The notes beneath the pieces were generated by a model, which was not told where the DNA came from, made no database searches, and worked only from the letters and a program-made list of their open reading frames with translations. The position numbers and the translations under genes were made by a program. From assembly GCF_001709345.1 (NCBI RefSeq), contig NZ_MDTQ01000001.1:620001-684000 (forward strand): a stretch of 64,000 nucleotides of DNA, read 5' to 3'. This document shows positions 34,522 through 45,059 of this stretch, piece by piece. Position 1 is the stretch's first letter. Each line of letters begins with the position of its first letter. Origin of the DNA: Terasakiispira papahanaumokuakeensis (GTDB taxonomy: Bacteria; Pseudomonadota; Gammaproteobacteria; Pseudomonadales; Halomonadaceae).

Positions 34522-35874
34522 TTAGAGCATCAATAGGCTCAGTAAGTAAATCACCAGCATTGTCGTGACCCCTTGGACCAGGGTCGCCAATGTCTGTGCG
34601 CGGTAAGCGAGCCCGACTTTCATTCGACTGAATTGAGAAACGACCCAGAAGAAGCTGTCGTTGGCGTGAGAGACCGTCATGGCACCGGCGCCAATCGCCA
34701 TCACCGTCAGCACCCGCCCCATTTCACTGTCGAGCCCCAACTGGCTCAGCAGTGGTGCCACCAAAGCCGATGTGGTAACCAATGCAACTGTTGATGAACC
34801 TTGTGCGGTTTTGAGTGCTGCTGCGACAATAAAGGGCATCCAGATACCCACCCCTAGTGCTGATAGCGTTGCCCCTAAGTAGTCACCTAATGGTGAGGCT
34901 TTTAATACAGCTCCGAAAGCACCGCCTGCACCAGTGATCAATAATATGGGGGCCGCTGCGGTAATTCCCTCGGCAATGCGCTCACTGAATTCAGTCATTT
35001 TGTTGTGGGATTTCAACAGTGGCCACGTCATCAATAAACCAATGAGCAGTGCCGTGAGCGGATGGCCAAGAAAACTCAGCACATCAAGAGTAGAGCCTGT
35101 CCCAAAAGGGTGACTAGGGAATTTCGCGATTGAGCCTAAGCAGATCAATAAGATCGGGAACAGAATAGGGCCAAAGGCTTGGAAGGCTGTAGGTAATTGG
35201 CCATACGTATCACGTAAAGCTTGCCAATCTTGGTGCAGGGCAGAGGATTCGACTGTGCCATCGGGTTCGATATGTTTAAAGCGCTCAGCCCAAAATAAAC
35301 CTGCTAGGGCGGCAATCGCTGCAACCGGAATGCCCACCGCAATGACTAGCCCGAGATTGGATTCAAGACCAAGGTTACCTGCCGCGGCAATGGGGCCTGG
35401 CGTTGGGGGAACAAAAGTATGGGTGGCATAAAGTCCTGTCGCCAGAGCGACGCTCATGGACACGCTGGATGTTTCCAGGCGTTTAGCGAGTGATTCCTTA
35501 AGAGAGTTTAAAATGACAAAGCCTGAATCACAAAACACGGGAATGGAGACTAAATAGCCAATCAAGCTCATGGTGAGGTTCGGGTAGCGTTCACCCAAGA
35601 GTTTAATGATGGTGTCTGCCATCGTAATTGCCGCGCCGCTTTTTTCTAAGATGACCCCAATAATGGTGCCCAAGACAATGACAAGGCCAATATAACCGAG
35701 AATCCCCCCAAAACCGCCTGTAATGGTCTTAGCGATATCTTCGGCAGGTATCCCGTAGGCAAAGGCCGCCAGAAATGCGGCCAGCAACAGTGCTAAAAAA
35801 GGATGAAACTTCAATCGCGTAGTGGTCAGCACAATAAAGCTGATCACCAATAACAAGATCAGGATGAGTACCAT
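34522..35874 (-). CDS. GntP-family gluconate/organic-acid:H+ symporter
   Basis: This 450-residue, highly hydrophobic inner-membrane protein has about 12-14 membrane segments. It matches the GntP family (gluconate, idonate, fructuronate, glycerate or 2-hydroxy acid permeases). Typical segments are GGFGGILGYIGLVIVLGTII, FCDSGFVILNSL, and THTFVPPTPGPIAAAG near residue 155. The frame begins at a GTG, but GGAG 5 bases before ATG 35874 favours the latter. No gluconate kinase or catabolic gene is adjacent, so the substrate cannot be named. Confidence 0.9.
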   Translation of the reverse strand: MVLILILLLVISFIVLTTTRLKFHPFLALLLAAFLAAFAYGIPAEDIAKTITGGFGGILGYIGLVIVLGTIIGVILEKSGAAITMADTIIKLLGERYPNLTMSLIGYLVSIPVFCDSGFVILNSLKESLAKRLETSSVSMSVALATGLYATHTFVPPTPGPIAAAGNLGLESNLGLVIAVGIPVAAIAALAGLFWAERFKHIEPDGTVESSALHQDWQALRDTYGQLPTAFQAFGPILFPILLICLGSIAKFPSHPFGTGSTLDVLSFLGHPLTALLIGLLMTWPLLKSHNKMTEFSERIAEGITAAAPILLITGAGGAFGAVLKASPLGDYLGATLSALGVGIWMPFIVAAALKTAQGSSTVALVTTSALVAPLLSQLGLDSEMGRVLTVMAIGAGAMTVSHANDSFFWVVSQFSRMKVGLAYRAQTLATLVQGVTTMLVIYLLSLLML

Positions 35875-36304
35875 AATCACTCCAACGGTGGTGCTGGCTT
35901 ACTGGCCAGTCTTGGTGTTTTGACAGCTGGTTTTGAAAGTCAGCCTTGGGAATCCACTATGAAAACAAACCGTTAAATGCAAACGGTGGACTATTTTATC
36001 TAATCTTAGTGATGTTGATGTCGCAAAATAAGTATATTGGAATCGTATTTTTTTCCTAACGGCTTGTCATCTTGATTGGTGTAAAGCTCTGTATGTGTGG
36101 TTCATAGGCAAGAACCCCGCCACAGGCTGATGTTGAGGCCTCATACGCCATCTGTTGTTGTCACGCTTAGGTCTGGTGAAAGGCGTGTACGTGACTCAAG
36201 GGCTTAGCGGGGGTCACTGAATACTTTTCGTGAAAACCCCATCGATCTTGATCATTACTGCTTTCGCCCCCCTTCTTCCTGTTAGATCGATAACACGATT
36301 TTAT
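35875..36304. other. Intergenic region upstream of gntP-type gene
   Basis: Apart from the Fur-like site further right, I see no gene and no named element here. The gntP-type promoter must lie near the left end of this stretch. Base composition changes from AT-rich (near 36000) to mixed. Confidence 0.25.
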
Positions 36305-36319
36305 TGAGAATTATTTTCA
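36305..36319. promoter_or_regulatory. Fur-box-like site upstream of the peptide ABC exporter
   Basis: TGAGAATTATTTTCA matches the 7-1-7 Fur motif TGATAATnATTATCA at 12 of 14 positions. It sits directly before TATAAA (36320-36325), a likely -10, so bound Fur would block the promoter. The exporter starts 145 bases downstream. Confidence 0.55.
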
Positions 36320-36464
36320 TATAAACTCTGCTGCCCGGTGTTTGATAGCGGTCTGGTGTTGGATAATAAGCTATAAACGCTTGTGCCGAAGGTGTGGACA
36401 ATGGGCCAAGGGCTTTGAATACGAGTGGGCCTGGGTTCGCTCAACGCAATACTGAGGAGATGAT

Positions 36465-38129
36465 GTGAAGGCCTTATTCGGGATTATCTGGCGTGATTAC
36501 CGTATATCTTTCTTATGGGTGGTGGCCCTTAGTCTAGCGAGCGCTGGATTGGGTATCGGTGTGATTGCTTATATTAATCAACGACTATTAGATGCGTTTG
36601 CTGATCCTTGGCGTGTTTTGCCCGAGTTTCTCGGGTTGGTCGTCTTGTTATTGCTTATTACGCTAGGCGCTCAGTTGGCCTTGACCTTATTGGGCCACCG
36701 TTTTGTGTATCAATTACGGGGTCGGTTGGTGAAGGGCATTTTAGATACCGAAGTGGAAACGATAGAGCGTATGGGGAGTCCGCGTTTGTTGGCGAGTCTT
36801 TCAACGGATATTCGCAATATTACGTTGGCTTTTGTGCGTTTACCGGAGTTAGTCCAGGGCGGAGTCTTGACGGTGGGGGCTGTGTTATACCTGGGGTGGT
36901 TGTCTCCAGCGATGTTGGGCGTATCCAGTATTTGGGTGCTGGGGACTTTATGGTTCGGCATGTGGCTGGTGAAGCGGGTTTATCGTCATATCGCGATATT
37001 ACGCGATGTTGAAGATCGGCTTTATGAGGATTATCAGTCTGTCATTGAGGGCCGCAAAGAGCTGACACTGAATCGAGATCGGGCGCAGTGGTTATATCGT
37101 GATGTTTATACGCCCAATGCTGAGGCTTATCGCTACCATATTATTCGCAGTGATAGTTATCACCTCAGTGCGGTGAACTGGTTCAACATTATGATGTTGG
37201 CGGCCATTGGTGTGGTGTTTTTTATGGCCAATGGATTGGGATGGGCCTCAGCTCAGGTCGCGACGACTTTCTCATTAACGCTGTTATTTCTGCGGGCGCC
37301 TTTGATCCAGGCTGTTGGTGCTTTTCCACCGTTAATTAATGCGCAAGTGGCTTTTGATAAAATTCAAAGTTTGGCCTTGGCAGAAGGGCTACAAGGTTTT
37401 CAAAACGGAGCTTCAGCCGATACTTGGCGCCAGTTGTCTTTTGTCGGCGTTCAGTATCGTTATCCCGAAGAAGAGAATCGTGAGGGCTTTTCAGTCGGAC
37501 CGATTGACCTGAATATTCAGCGGGGAGAAGTGATTTTTATCATTGGGGGGAACGGCAGCGGGAAGTCGACTTTAGCGAAGTTGCTGACAGGGCTTTATTT
37601 GCCTCAAGCCGGTGATATTAAACTGGATCAGCAGCGCATCGATGCGGATGATATGGCGGCTTATCGTCAGCAATTTTCGGCCATTTATACTGATTTTCAC
37701 TTATTTGATCGCTTGATGGGTCCCCAGGGTGATTCACCCCGCAGTGAGCTTATCGACCAGTGGTTGAATGAGTTGGGTATGAAGCAGAAACTCGATTTTG
37801 AAGGCGATCGGGTCACTAATGTGAATTTGTCTCAAGGCCAGCGTAAGCGTGTTGCGATGTTATTAGCTATCGCAGAACAACGTGATGTGCTGCTATTGGA
37901 TGAATGGGCTGCTGATCAAGACCCTCAATTCAGGCGTACTTTCTATCGTGTCTTGCTACCACAGCTTCGAGCGATGGGGAAAACGCTGATTGTGATTAGC
38001 CATGATGATCATTACTTTGATGAGGCTGACCGGTTGCTGGAAATGCGCGAAGGTCATTTGTATGAGCTGACCGGAGAAGAGCGTCAAGCGGCGAGTCGTG
38101 ATGCTGTCGCGCGTATTGACCAGTCTTGA
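36465..38129 (+). CDS. Cyclic-peptide/siderophore-type ABC exporter (YojI/SyrD/PvdE family)
   Basis: This 554-residue half-transporter has six membrane segments in its first ~290 residues and a C-terminal ATPase. The ATPase shows Walker A GGNGSGKST near 363, the signature NLSQGQRKRVAM near 453 and Walker B DVLLLDEWAADQDP. The domain layout and size match the family of YojI (microcin J25 export), SyrD and PvdE. A Fur-like box upstream suggests iron-repressed expression and a siderophore-related cargo. No peptide synthetase or siderophore gene is in the window. Start: ATG-less frame at 36465 opens with GTG (preceded by GAGGAGATGAT), which is taken as the initiator. Confidence 0.88.
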   Translation: MKALFGIIWRDYRISFLWVVALSLASAGLGIGVIAYINQRLLDAFADPWRVLPEFLGLVVLLLLITLGAQLALTLLGHRFVYQLRGRLVKGILDTEVETIERMGSPRLLASLSTDIRNITLAFVRLPELVQGGVLTVGAVLYLGWLSPAMLGVSSIWVLGTLWFGMWLVKRVYRHIAILRDVEDRLYEDYQSVIEGRKELTLNRDRAQWLYRDVYTPNAEAYRYHIIRSDSYHLSAVNWFNIMMLAAIGVVFFMANGLGWASAQVATTFSLTLLFLRAPLIQAVGAFPPLINAQVAFDKIQSLALAEGLQGFQNGASADTWRQLSFVGVQYRYPEEENREGFSVGPIDLNIQRGEVIFIIGGNGSGKSTLAKLLTGLYLPQAGDIKLDQQRIDADDMAAYRQQFSAIYTDFHLFDRLMGPQGDSPRSELIDQWLNELGMKQKLDFEGDRVTNVNLSQGQRKRVAMLLAIAEQRDVLLLDEWAADQDPQFRRTFYRVLLPQLRAMGKTLIVISHDDHYFDEADRLLEMREGHLYELTGEERQAASRDAVARIDQS

Positions 38130-38134
38130 GCGTG

Positions 38135-38168
38135 AACCCATGGGGCTGAATGTTCAGCCCCATGGGTT
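38135..38168. terminator. Strong terminator between the ABC exporter and gatB
   Basis: AACCCATGGGGCTGAA (38135-38150) pairs perfectly with 38153-38168, a 16-bp stem. It is followed on the + strand by TTTC and lies 6 bases after the exporter stop. It sits between convergent genes. Confidence 0.85.
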
Positions 38169-38176
38169 TCAACGGT

Positions 38177-38210
38177 CTATCTTTCTTTTACTGCTATCTT
38201 TCTTTACTTC
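38177..38210. repeat. 17-bp tandem repeat (2 units) downstream of the ABC exporter
   Basis: CTATCTTTCTTTTACTG (38177-38193) is followed by CTATCTTTCTTTACTTC (38194-38210), then a degraded pyrimidine-rich copy. A further 10-base duplication (GCTTTAACC twice, 38225-38243) overlaps the gatB stop codon. Confidence 0.7.
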
Positions 38211-38237
38211 TACTTTTCTCTCAGGCTTTAACCCGCT

Positions 38238-39692
38238 TTAACCTTCAAGCTTTTGCTTTAATAGCTGGTTCACCATTTGCGGGTTAGCTGTGCCTTTAGA
38301 GGCTTTCATGACTTGGCCTACAAAGAATCCGACCATTTTGCCGCGTTTATCTGGCTCTGCAGCTCGATACTGTTCAACCTGGGCGGGGTTGTTGGCCATG
38401 ACTTCATCAATGACGCGCTCGATGGCGCCCGTGTCAGTGACCTGCTTCAGGCCCTTGGCTTCGATGATGTCATCAGCCGTATGGCCTTCGCCATCCCACA
38501 GGGCTGCAAAAACTTGTTTGGCGGCTTTACCGTTGATGGTGTTATCAATGATGCGCTTAATCAGCCCCCCTAATTGTTCGGCGGCGACAGGGCTTTGCTG
38601 AATCTCCAGGCCTTCTTTATTGAGTCGGCCTGTGAGTTCGCCCATGACCCAGTTGGCGGCTTGCTTGGCATCACCACAAATTTCTCGTGTGCGGTCAAAG
38701 TATTCCGCCATCGCCCGGCTACTGGCCAGGACATTCGCATCATAAACGGATAGCCCCAACTCCTCGACAAAACGTGCTTTTTTCTCTTCTGGCAGCTCAG
38801 GCATCTGACTGCGCAGGTAATCAATGTAAGCATCGTCTAGGTCTACGGGGAGTAAGTCTGGACAGGGGAAGTAGCGGTAATCATTCGCTTCTTCCTTACT
38901 GCGCATTGAGCGAGTTTCGTCCAGGTCCGCATCATAAAGGCGAGTTTCTTGAACCACTCGGCCGCCATCTTCAATCAGCTCAATTTGGCGCTCAATCTCA
39001 TGATTGATGGCTCTTTCGATAAAACGAAATGAGTTGATGTTTTTGATTTCGCAGCGAGTGCCCAAAGTCTCTTGGCCCTTAGGGCGAACTGAAACGTTAG
39101 CATCACATCGCATCGACCCTTCGGCCATATTGCCGTCGGAGATGCCCAGATAGGTGACCAATGCGTGGATCGATTTTAGATAAGCGACCGCCTCTTTGGC
39201 TGAACGCATATCGGGTTCTGACACAATCTCAAGCAGTGGTGTACCCGCCCGGTTAAGGTCAATGCCGGTCATGCCTTGGAAGTCTTCGTGAAGGCTTTTG
39301 CCTGCATCTTCTTCCAGGTGTGCGTGATGGATTCGGATACTGCGTTCAGCCCCATCTTCTAGCACGATATCGACCACGCCAGGGCCCACAATAGGCGCAT
39401 CCATTTGAGTGGTTTGATAGCCTTTGGGCAGATCGGGATAGAAATAGTTTTTACGTTCGAAAATTGAACGTCGGCCAATCTCGGCTTTAACGCCTAATCC
39501 GAACTTAACCGCCATCTCGACCGCTTTTTCGTTGAGCACCGGTAATACACCAGGTAACCCCAGGTCGACGGCGCAGGCCTGGCTATTAGGCTCGGCACCA
39601 AAGGCGGTGCTGGCCCCCGAGAAAATCTTGGATTGGGTGGCGAGCTGGACATGCACTTCCAGCCCGATCACAGCTTCCCATTGCATCTGCAT
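38238..39692 (-). CDS. gatB: Asp-tRNA(Asn)/Glu-tRNA(Gln) amidotransferase subunit B
   Basis: GatB is the kinase and tRNA-binding subunit of the GatCAB complex, which converts misacylated Glu-tRNA-Gln or Asp-tRNA-Asn to the correct amide. The 484-residue protein begins [13 protein letters not shown] and has the cradle-domain motifs DLPKGYQ and EDAGKS. A YqeY-like tail domain starts near residue 400. It follows gatA by 17 bases in the gatC-gatA-gatB operon. Confidence 0.96.
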   Translation of the reverse strand: MQMQWEAVIGLEVHVQLATQSKIFSGASTAFGAEPNSQACAVDLGLPGVLPVLNEKAVEMAVKFGLGVKAEIGRRSIFERKNYFYPDLPKGYQTTQMDAPIVGPGVVDIVLEDGAERSIRIHHAHLEEDAGKSLHEDFQGMTGIDLNRAGTPLLEIVSEPDMRSAKEAVAYLKSIHALVTYLGISDGNMAEGSMRCDANVSVRPKGQETLGTRCEIKNINSFRFIERAINHEIERQIELIEDGGRVVQETRLYDADLDETRSMRSKEEANDYRYFPCPDLLPVDLDDAYIDYLRSQMPELPEEKKARFVEELGLSVYDANVLASSRAMAEYFDRTREICGDAKQAANWVMGELTGRLNKEGLEIQQSPVAAEQLGGLIKRIIDNTINGKAAKQVFAALWDGEGHTADDIIEAKGLKQVTDTGAIERVIDEVMANNPAQVEQYRAAEPDKRGKMVGFFVGQVMKASKGTANPQMVNQLLKQKLEG

Positions 39693-39709
39693 CTTCTCCT
39701 GATCGTGGC

Positions 39710-41158
39710 TTATAGCGCAGGCGCTTGCTGGTGATGGTCAGTGACCCGCTGATACTGGTGGGCGACATTTAACAGACGAGCTTCTTCAAAATGAGGCCCG
39801 ATGAGCTGCATGCCGACTGGACGTCCTGCGGCAAATCCCGCTGGGACGGACATGCCAGGCAGACCGGCCAAGTTGATGCCCAGTGTGTAAATATCTTCCA
39901 AGTACATCTGTACGGGGTCGTTATTTTTGCTTCCCAGGTTGAACGCTGTCGTCGGGGCGACTGGGCCCAGCAGTAGATCGACCTCGTTAAATGCGGCTAA
40001 GAAGTCTTGGGTCAGTAAGCGACGAATCTGCTGTGCTTTACGGTAATAGGCATCGTAAAACCCTTCAGAGAGTGCGTAGGTGCCGATCATGATGCGACGT
40101 TTAACCTCGGCCCCGAAACCTTCACCGCGAGAGCGCTTATAAAGATCTTCAAGATCTTGTGGGTTCTCGCAGCGATGACCAAAGCGCACGCCATCAAAGC
40201 GCGACAGGTTGGAGCTCGCTTCGGCAGGTGCAATCACGTAATAACTGGGGATCGCCAATCGAGTATTCGGTAGGCTGACGTCTTTAAATGTGACGCCTAA
40301 TGCTTCCAGTTCGCGGATGGCCGCTTGCAAAACATCAGCAACGCTGGCATCGAGCCCGTCACCAAAATACTCTTTGGGTAAGCCAATAGTCAGGCCTGAC
40401 AGAGGGCTGTCCAGTGCGCTGCGATAATCTGGCACGCCACGTTGGATGGAGGTGGAGTCCTTGGGATCAAAGCCTGCCATGGCGGAAAGCAATAAGGCAC
40501 AGTCTTCAGCCGTACGGGCCATAGGGCCCCCTTGGTCTAGGCTGGAGGCATAAGCGATCATGCCCCAGCGGGAGACGCGGCCATAAGTGGGCTTCAAACC
40601 GGTGATGCCACAAAAGCTGGCGGGCTGACGGATTGATCCGCCGGTGTCTGTGCCTGTTGCGGCGGGAGTCAGGCGGGCGGCAATCGCTGCAGCTGAGCCC
40701 CCTGATGATCCGCCGGGTACCGCTTGAGCATCCCATGGGTTTCGAACCGGGCCGTAGAACGAAGACTCATTGGATGAGCCCATGGCAAATTCATCCATGT
40801 TCGTTTTGCCCAGTGAAACCATGCCTTCTTGATCAAGCTTCTCCACAACAGTGGCGGAGTAGGGCGCGACAAAATTATCTAACATTTTAGAACCACAGGA
40901 TGTACGGACACCCTGGGTGCAAAAAATATCTTTATGGGCCAGAGGAATGCCTGTCAATAAACTGGCTTGACCGGCTGCACGTCGTGCATCCGCAGCCTCA
41001 GCTGCTTGGCGTGCACTGTCTTCTGTGACCGTAATAAAGCTATTGATTTGGGCATCATGTTCGGCGATGCGGGCGAGATAAGCATCGGTCAGCTCGCGGC
41101 TAGTGAAATCACCTTGGGCTAAGCCGTCGGCAAGCTGAGTCAGCGTCAGGTCGATCAT
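39710..41158 (-). CDS. gatA: Asp-tRNA(Asn)/Glu-tRNA(Gln) amidotransferase subunit A
   Basis: GatA is the amidase subunit that frees ammonia from glutamine. The 482-residue protein shows the amidase Ser-cisSer-Lys set: a lysine in [12 protein letters not shown] near 77, and the serines in [11 protein letters not shown] near 150-160. The start is ATG 41158, with AAGGA 7 bases upstream; the frame continues upstream to a GTG inside gatC. It lies between gatC and gatB. Confidence 0.96.
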   Translation of the reverse strand: MIDLTLTQLADGLAQGDFTSRELTDAYLARIAEHDAQINSFITVTEDSARQAAEAADARRAAGQASLLTGIPLAHKDIFCTQGVRTSCGSKMLDNFVAPYSATVVEKLDQEGMVSLGKTNMDEFAMGSSNESSFYGPVRNPWDAQAVPGGSSGGSAAAIAARLTPAATGTDTGGSIRQPASFCGITGLKPTYGRVSRWGMIAYASSLDQGGPMARTAEDCALLLSAMAGFDPKDSTSIQRGVPDYRSALDSPLSGLTIGLPKEYFGDGLDASVADVLQAAIRELEALGVTFKDVSLPNTRLAIPSYYVIAPAEASSNLSRFDGVRFGHRCENPQDLEDLYKRSRGEGFGAEVKRRIMIGTYALSEGFYDAYYRKAQQIRRLLTQDFLAAFNEVDLLLGPVAPTTAFNLGSKNNDPVQMYLEDIYTLGINLAGLPGMSVPAGFAAGRPVGMQLIGPHFEEARLLNVAHQYQRVTDHHQQAPAL

Positions 41159-41184
41159 GCGGGAATCCTTGCGATCTATCGTAT

Positions 41185-41472
41185 TCACTCAATCACTTTG
41201 GGCACCAGGAATAGGCCCTGCTCGACGGCAGGTGCACCCTGTTGCAATAAGTTGCGTTGGTCGGCTTCAGTGACTTCATCTGGGCGCAGACGTTGAGTGG
41301 CATCCAGCGGGTGTGACATCGGGTCAACCTGCTGAGTATCTACCGTCTGCATTTGATCCACCAACGCAAGAATGCTGGTCAGATCATCGGCGTAAGCCTG
41401 GGTGTTACTGGAATCGATCGCCAGACGAGCCAAGTGTGCGACTTTGGCTACGTCATCCTGATTCAACGCCAT
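41185..41472 (-). CDS. gatC: Asp-tRNA(Asn)/Glu-tRNA(Gln) amidotransferase subunit C
   Basis: GatC (95 residues) wraps around GatA and GatB and stabilises the complex. It shows the family pattern [12 protein letters not shown] at the N-terminus and LRPDEVTE in the second half. GGAG precedes the ATG by 7 bases. It is the first gene of gatCAB and is divergent from mreB. Confidence 0.94.
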   Translation of the reverse strand: MALNQDDVAKVAHLARLAIDSSNTQAYADDLTSILALVDQMQTVDTQQVDPMSHPLDATQRLRPDEVTEADQRNLLQQGAPAVEQGLFLVPKVIE

Positions 41473-43146
<1,674 letters not shown>

Positions 43147-43248
43147 TCTCATTCGCTGTTGAGTGGATCGATTGGCTTCACTGAGTGAACCCTGGCTAGC
43201 GTTAGTGTTTTTAAGTTTTAGTCAGTATGCCTGAGCAAAGCGTTAGAC

Positions 43249-43281
43249 GTGCCGCTGCGGTCACACCGTGGCGGCACTTTT
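43249..43281 (+). terminator. Terminator after mreB
   Basis: GTGCCGC (43249-43255) pairs with GCGGCAC (43271-43277), with an inner CGGT/ACCG helix. TTTTATATT follows. It lies about 100 bases after the mreB stop and would cut off or reduce read-through into mreC. Confidence 0.85.
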
Positions 43282-43348
43282 ATATTAAGTGCATGATCAG
43301 AGACTCATCTTATGTGTGGAGATTGCCTCTAGTATCGGTGGCGCATGG

Positions 43349-43406
43349 GCGTTTTGGGCCGTGTTGTTAGCGTTTTGGGCCGTGTTAGCGTTTTAGATAG
43401 TGTTGA
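43349..43406. repeat. 18-21-bp tandem repeat (3 units) between mreB and mreC
   Basis: Units begin at 43349, 43370 and 43388. Each starts GCGTTTT; the first two share GCGTTTTGGGCCGTGTT and differ by a 3-base insertion. The third has decayed. Confidence 0.72.
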
Positions 43407-43433
43407 GATCTCACCGCCAGGGCTTGTCGATGT

Positions 43434-43505
43434 TTGGGCTTGGGCTTGGGCTTGGGCTTGAAATTGAGATTGAGACTGAGACTGAGATTGTGCTGAGGCT
43501 GAGAG
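43434..43505. repeat. Hexanucleotide repeat tract upstream of mreC
   Basis: Twelve hexamers run in register: TTGGGC four times (43434-43457), then TTGAAA, TTGAGA twice, CTGAGA twice, TTGTGC, TGAGGC and TGAGAG. The tract ends 75 bases before the proposed mreC start. It is the most repetitive sequence in the window. Confidence 0.85.
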
Positions 43506-43580
43506 GGTAGGTCAGGGATGCCATCGCGGTTGTCATTGATGATTTACGATCTTGATATGACTTGATAAGAGGACAGTGTC

Positions 43581-44531
43581 ATTAAGCATCTGTTTGCGAA
43601 AGGGCCTCTGGTTGGCTATCGCCTTTTGATCGCGGTGGTGTTGGGCCTATGTTTAATGTTGGCCGATAGTCGGCTGGCGGCGATGGCACAGTTGCGTGCT
43701 TGGTTAACGCTTGTAGTGACGCCGATTCAATGGGCTGCTGATTTGCCTGCCCAGGGGCTGGGATGGGTGAGCGATAGCTTGGCTCACCGGAATGCCTTAC
43801 TTGAAGAAAACCGTGAACTCAAGGCGCAAGCGTTACGGCTTGCCGAGCGGGTTCAACGAATGTCTGCGATTTCTGCTGAGAATGTCCGTTTGCGAGAGCT
43901 GCTGTCTGCTGCGCATGAGACGGATGAGCGCTCTATTTTAGGTGAGTTGATTGGCCTGGATTACGACCCTTTTACCCAGCGCATTGTGATTAACCGCGGG
44001 CGCCAGGATGGAGTGTATCCGGGGCAACCGGTGATTGATGCCAGTGGTTTGATGGGGCAAGTGATTTCGGTCAGTGCTTACACCAGCCGAGTGTTGCTGA
44101 TTGCAGATACGAGTCATGCGGTGCCAGTACAAGTCAATCGCAATGGGTTGCGTTTTATTGCGCAAGGTACCGGTCGACCCGATGCGTTGAAGTTGATGCA
44201 TGTGCCCGAAACGGCTGATCTGGAAGTGGGCGATTTATTAGTCACCTCTGGCTTAGGTGGCCGTTTCCCCTTTGGTCATCCTGTTGCCACGATTAGTGAG
44301 ATTCGACATGATCCGGGCGAGCCTTTTTTACAGGTACTGGCTAAACCTAAAGCGCATTTGGATCGGAGTCGCTACGTTCTGCTGCTGTTCCACACTTTGA
44401 AAGGTTCTGACCCCGCAGAGTTAGTGAACCCGTCACTGGAGCCGCTGGCACCGGTTGATACCAGTATTGATCCCGATGATGATCCTGATGCGGCGGCCGA
44501 GGCTGCAAATGAGGAGCCCGACAATGGCTGA
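43581..44531 (+). CDS. mreC: Rod-shape determining protein MreC, with probable ATT start
   Basis: MreC is a membrane-anchored periplasmic protein linking MreB to the wall-synthesis machine. The product is about 316 residues: a short cytoplasmic start KHLFAKGP, a membrane helix (LLIAVVLGLCLMLA), a coiled coil with heptads (about 75-110), and two beta domains, ending in an acidic tail. No ATG, GTG or TTG lies in frame between the stop at 43566-43568 and the TTG at 43626, which falls inside the membrane helix region. ATT at 43581 aligns with Met1 of homologues (MKPLFAKGP in Pseudomonas, from memory). It has AGGA 7 bases upstream. mreD overlaps its end by 8 bases. Confidence 0.85.
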   Translation: MKHLFAKGPLVGYRLLIAVVLGLCLMLADSRLAAMAQLRAWLTLVVTPIQWAADLPAQGLGWVSDSLAHRNALLEENRELKAQALRLAERVQRMSAISAENVRLRELLSAAHETDERSILGELIGLDYDPFTQRIVINRGRQDGVYPGQPVIDASGLMGQVISVSAYTSRVLLIADTSHAVPVQVNRNGLRFIAQGTGRPDALKLMHVPETADLEVGDLLVTSGLGGRFPFGHPVATISEIRHDPGEPFLQVLAKPKAHLDRSRYVLLLFHTLKGSDPAELVNPSLEPLAPVDTSIDPDDDPDAAAEAANEEPDNG

Positions 44532-45012
44532 GCGAAAGCTTCGGGGCCGCTGGCTGATTAATCTCACTTTGCTGGTGGCGTTATATCTACAAGCATTACC
44601 CATGACGGACGCTTGGCTGCTATGGCGTCCAGAGTGGTTAGCATTGATTTTATTGTATTGGTGTGTGATGTCACCACATCGTGTCAGTGTCACCCATGGT
44701 TTTATCTGTGGTTTATTGCTGGATCTGATCGAAGGCACTTTGCTTGGGCAAAATGCGGTAGCGTTGTCTTTATTGTGTTATCTGGGGCACCTGACTTATC
44801 AGCGTGTGCGCATGTATAACATGGTGAAACAGTCGGGTGTCATTGCGGTCTTTATCGGGATCAGCCAACTGGTCTTTCAATGGTTACAAAGCGTCAGTGG
44901 TAGTGGCGCTTCCATTGCTTACTTGATGCTACCCGCCGTTGTCTCTGGACTGATTTGGCCTTGGCTCTCCACCTTACTGCATGCGTTACGTCGACGATTT
45001 GGCATTAACTGA
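44524..45012 (+). CDS. mreD: Rod-shape determining membrane protein MreD
   Basis: MreD is an integral inner-membrane partner of MreC. The 162-residue protein has about five membrane segments (INLTLLVALYLQALP, LALILLYWCVMS and others). A central GLLLDLIEGTLLGQNA segment matches the family. It starts at ATG 44524, overlapping the mreC stop by 8 bases and so probably coupled. The frame is open further upstream, within mreC. Confidence 0.92.
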   Translation: MAERKLRGRWLINLTLLVALYLQALPMTDAWLLWRPEWLALILLYWCVMSPHRVSVTHGFICGLLLDLIEGTLLGQNAVALSLLCYLGHLTYQRVRMYNMVKQSGVIAVFIGISQLVFQWLQSVSGSGASIAYLMLPAVVSGLIWPWLSTLLHALRRRFGIN

Positions 45013-45059
45013 GTCAAAGTCAATGTGGGCCTAGAATCTCATGATCAAGGAAAAATGTT

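Noticed and set aside
43349-43505. CRISPR-like array
   Set aside because: Repeats are directly adjacent with no unique spacers, and no cas genes are present.
43581-43628. A frameshift hiding a normal mreC start
   Set aside because: The conserved residues KHLFAKGP are already in the mreC frame, so no shift is needed; only the initiation codon itself is unusual. A single base error cannot be excluded.
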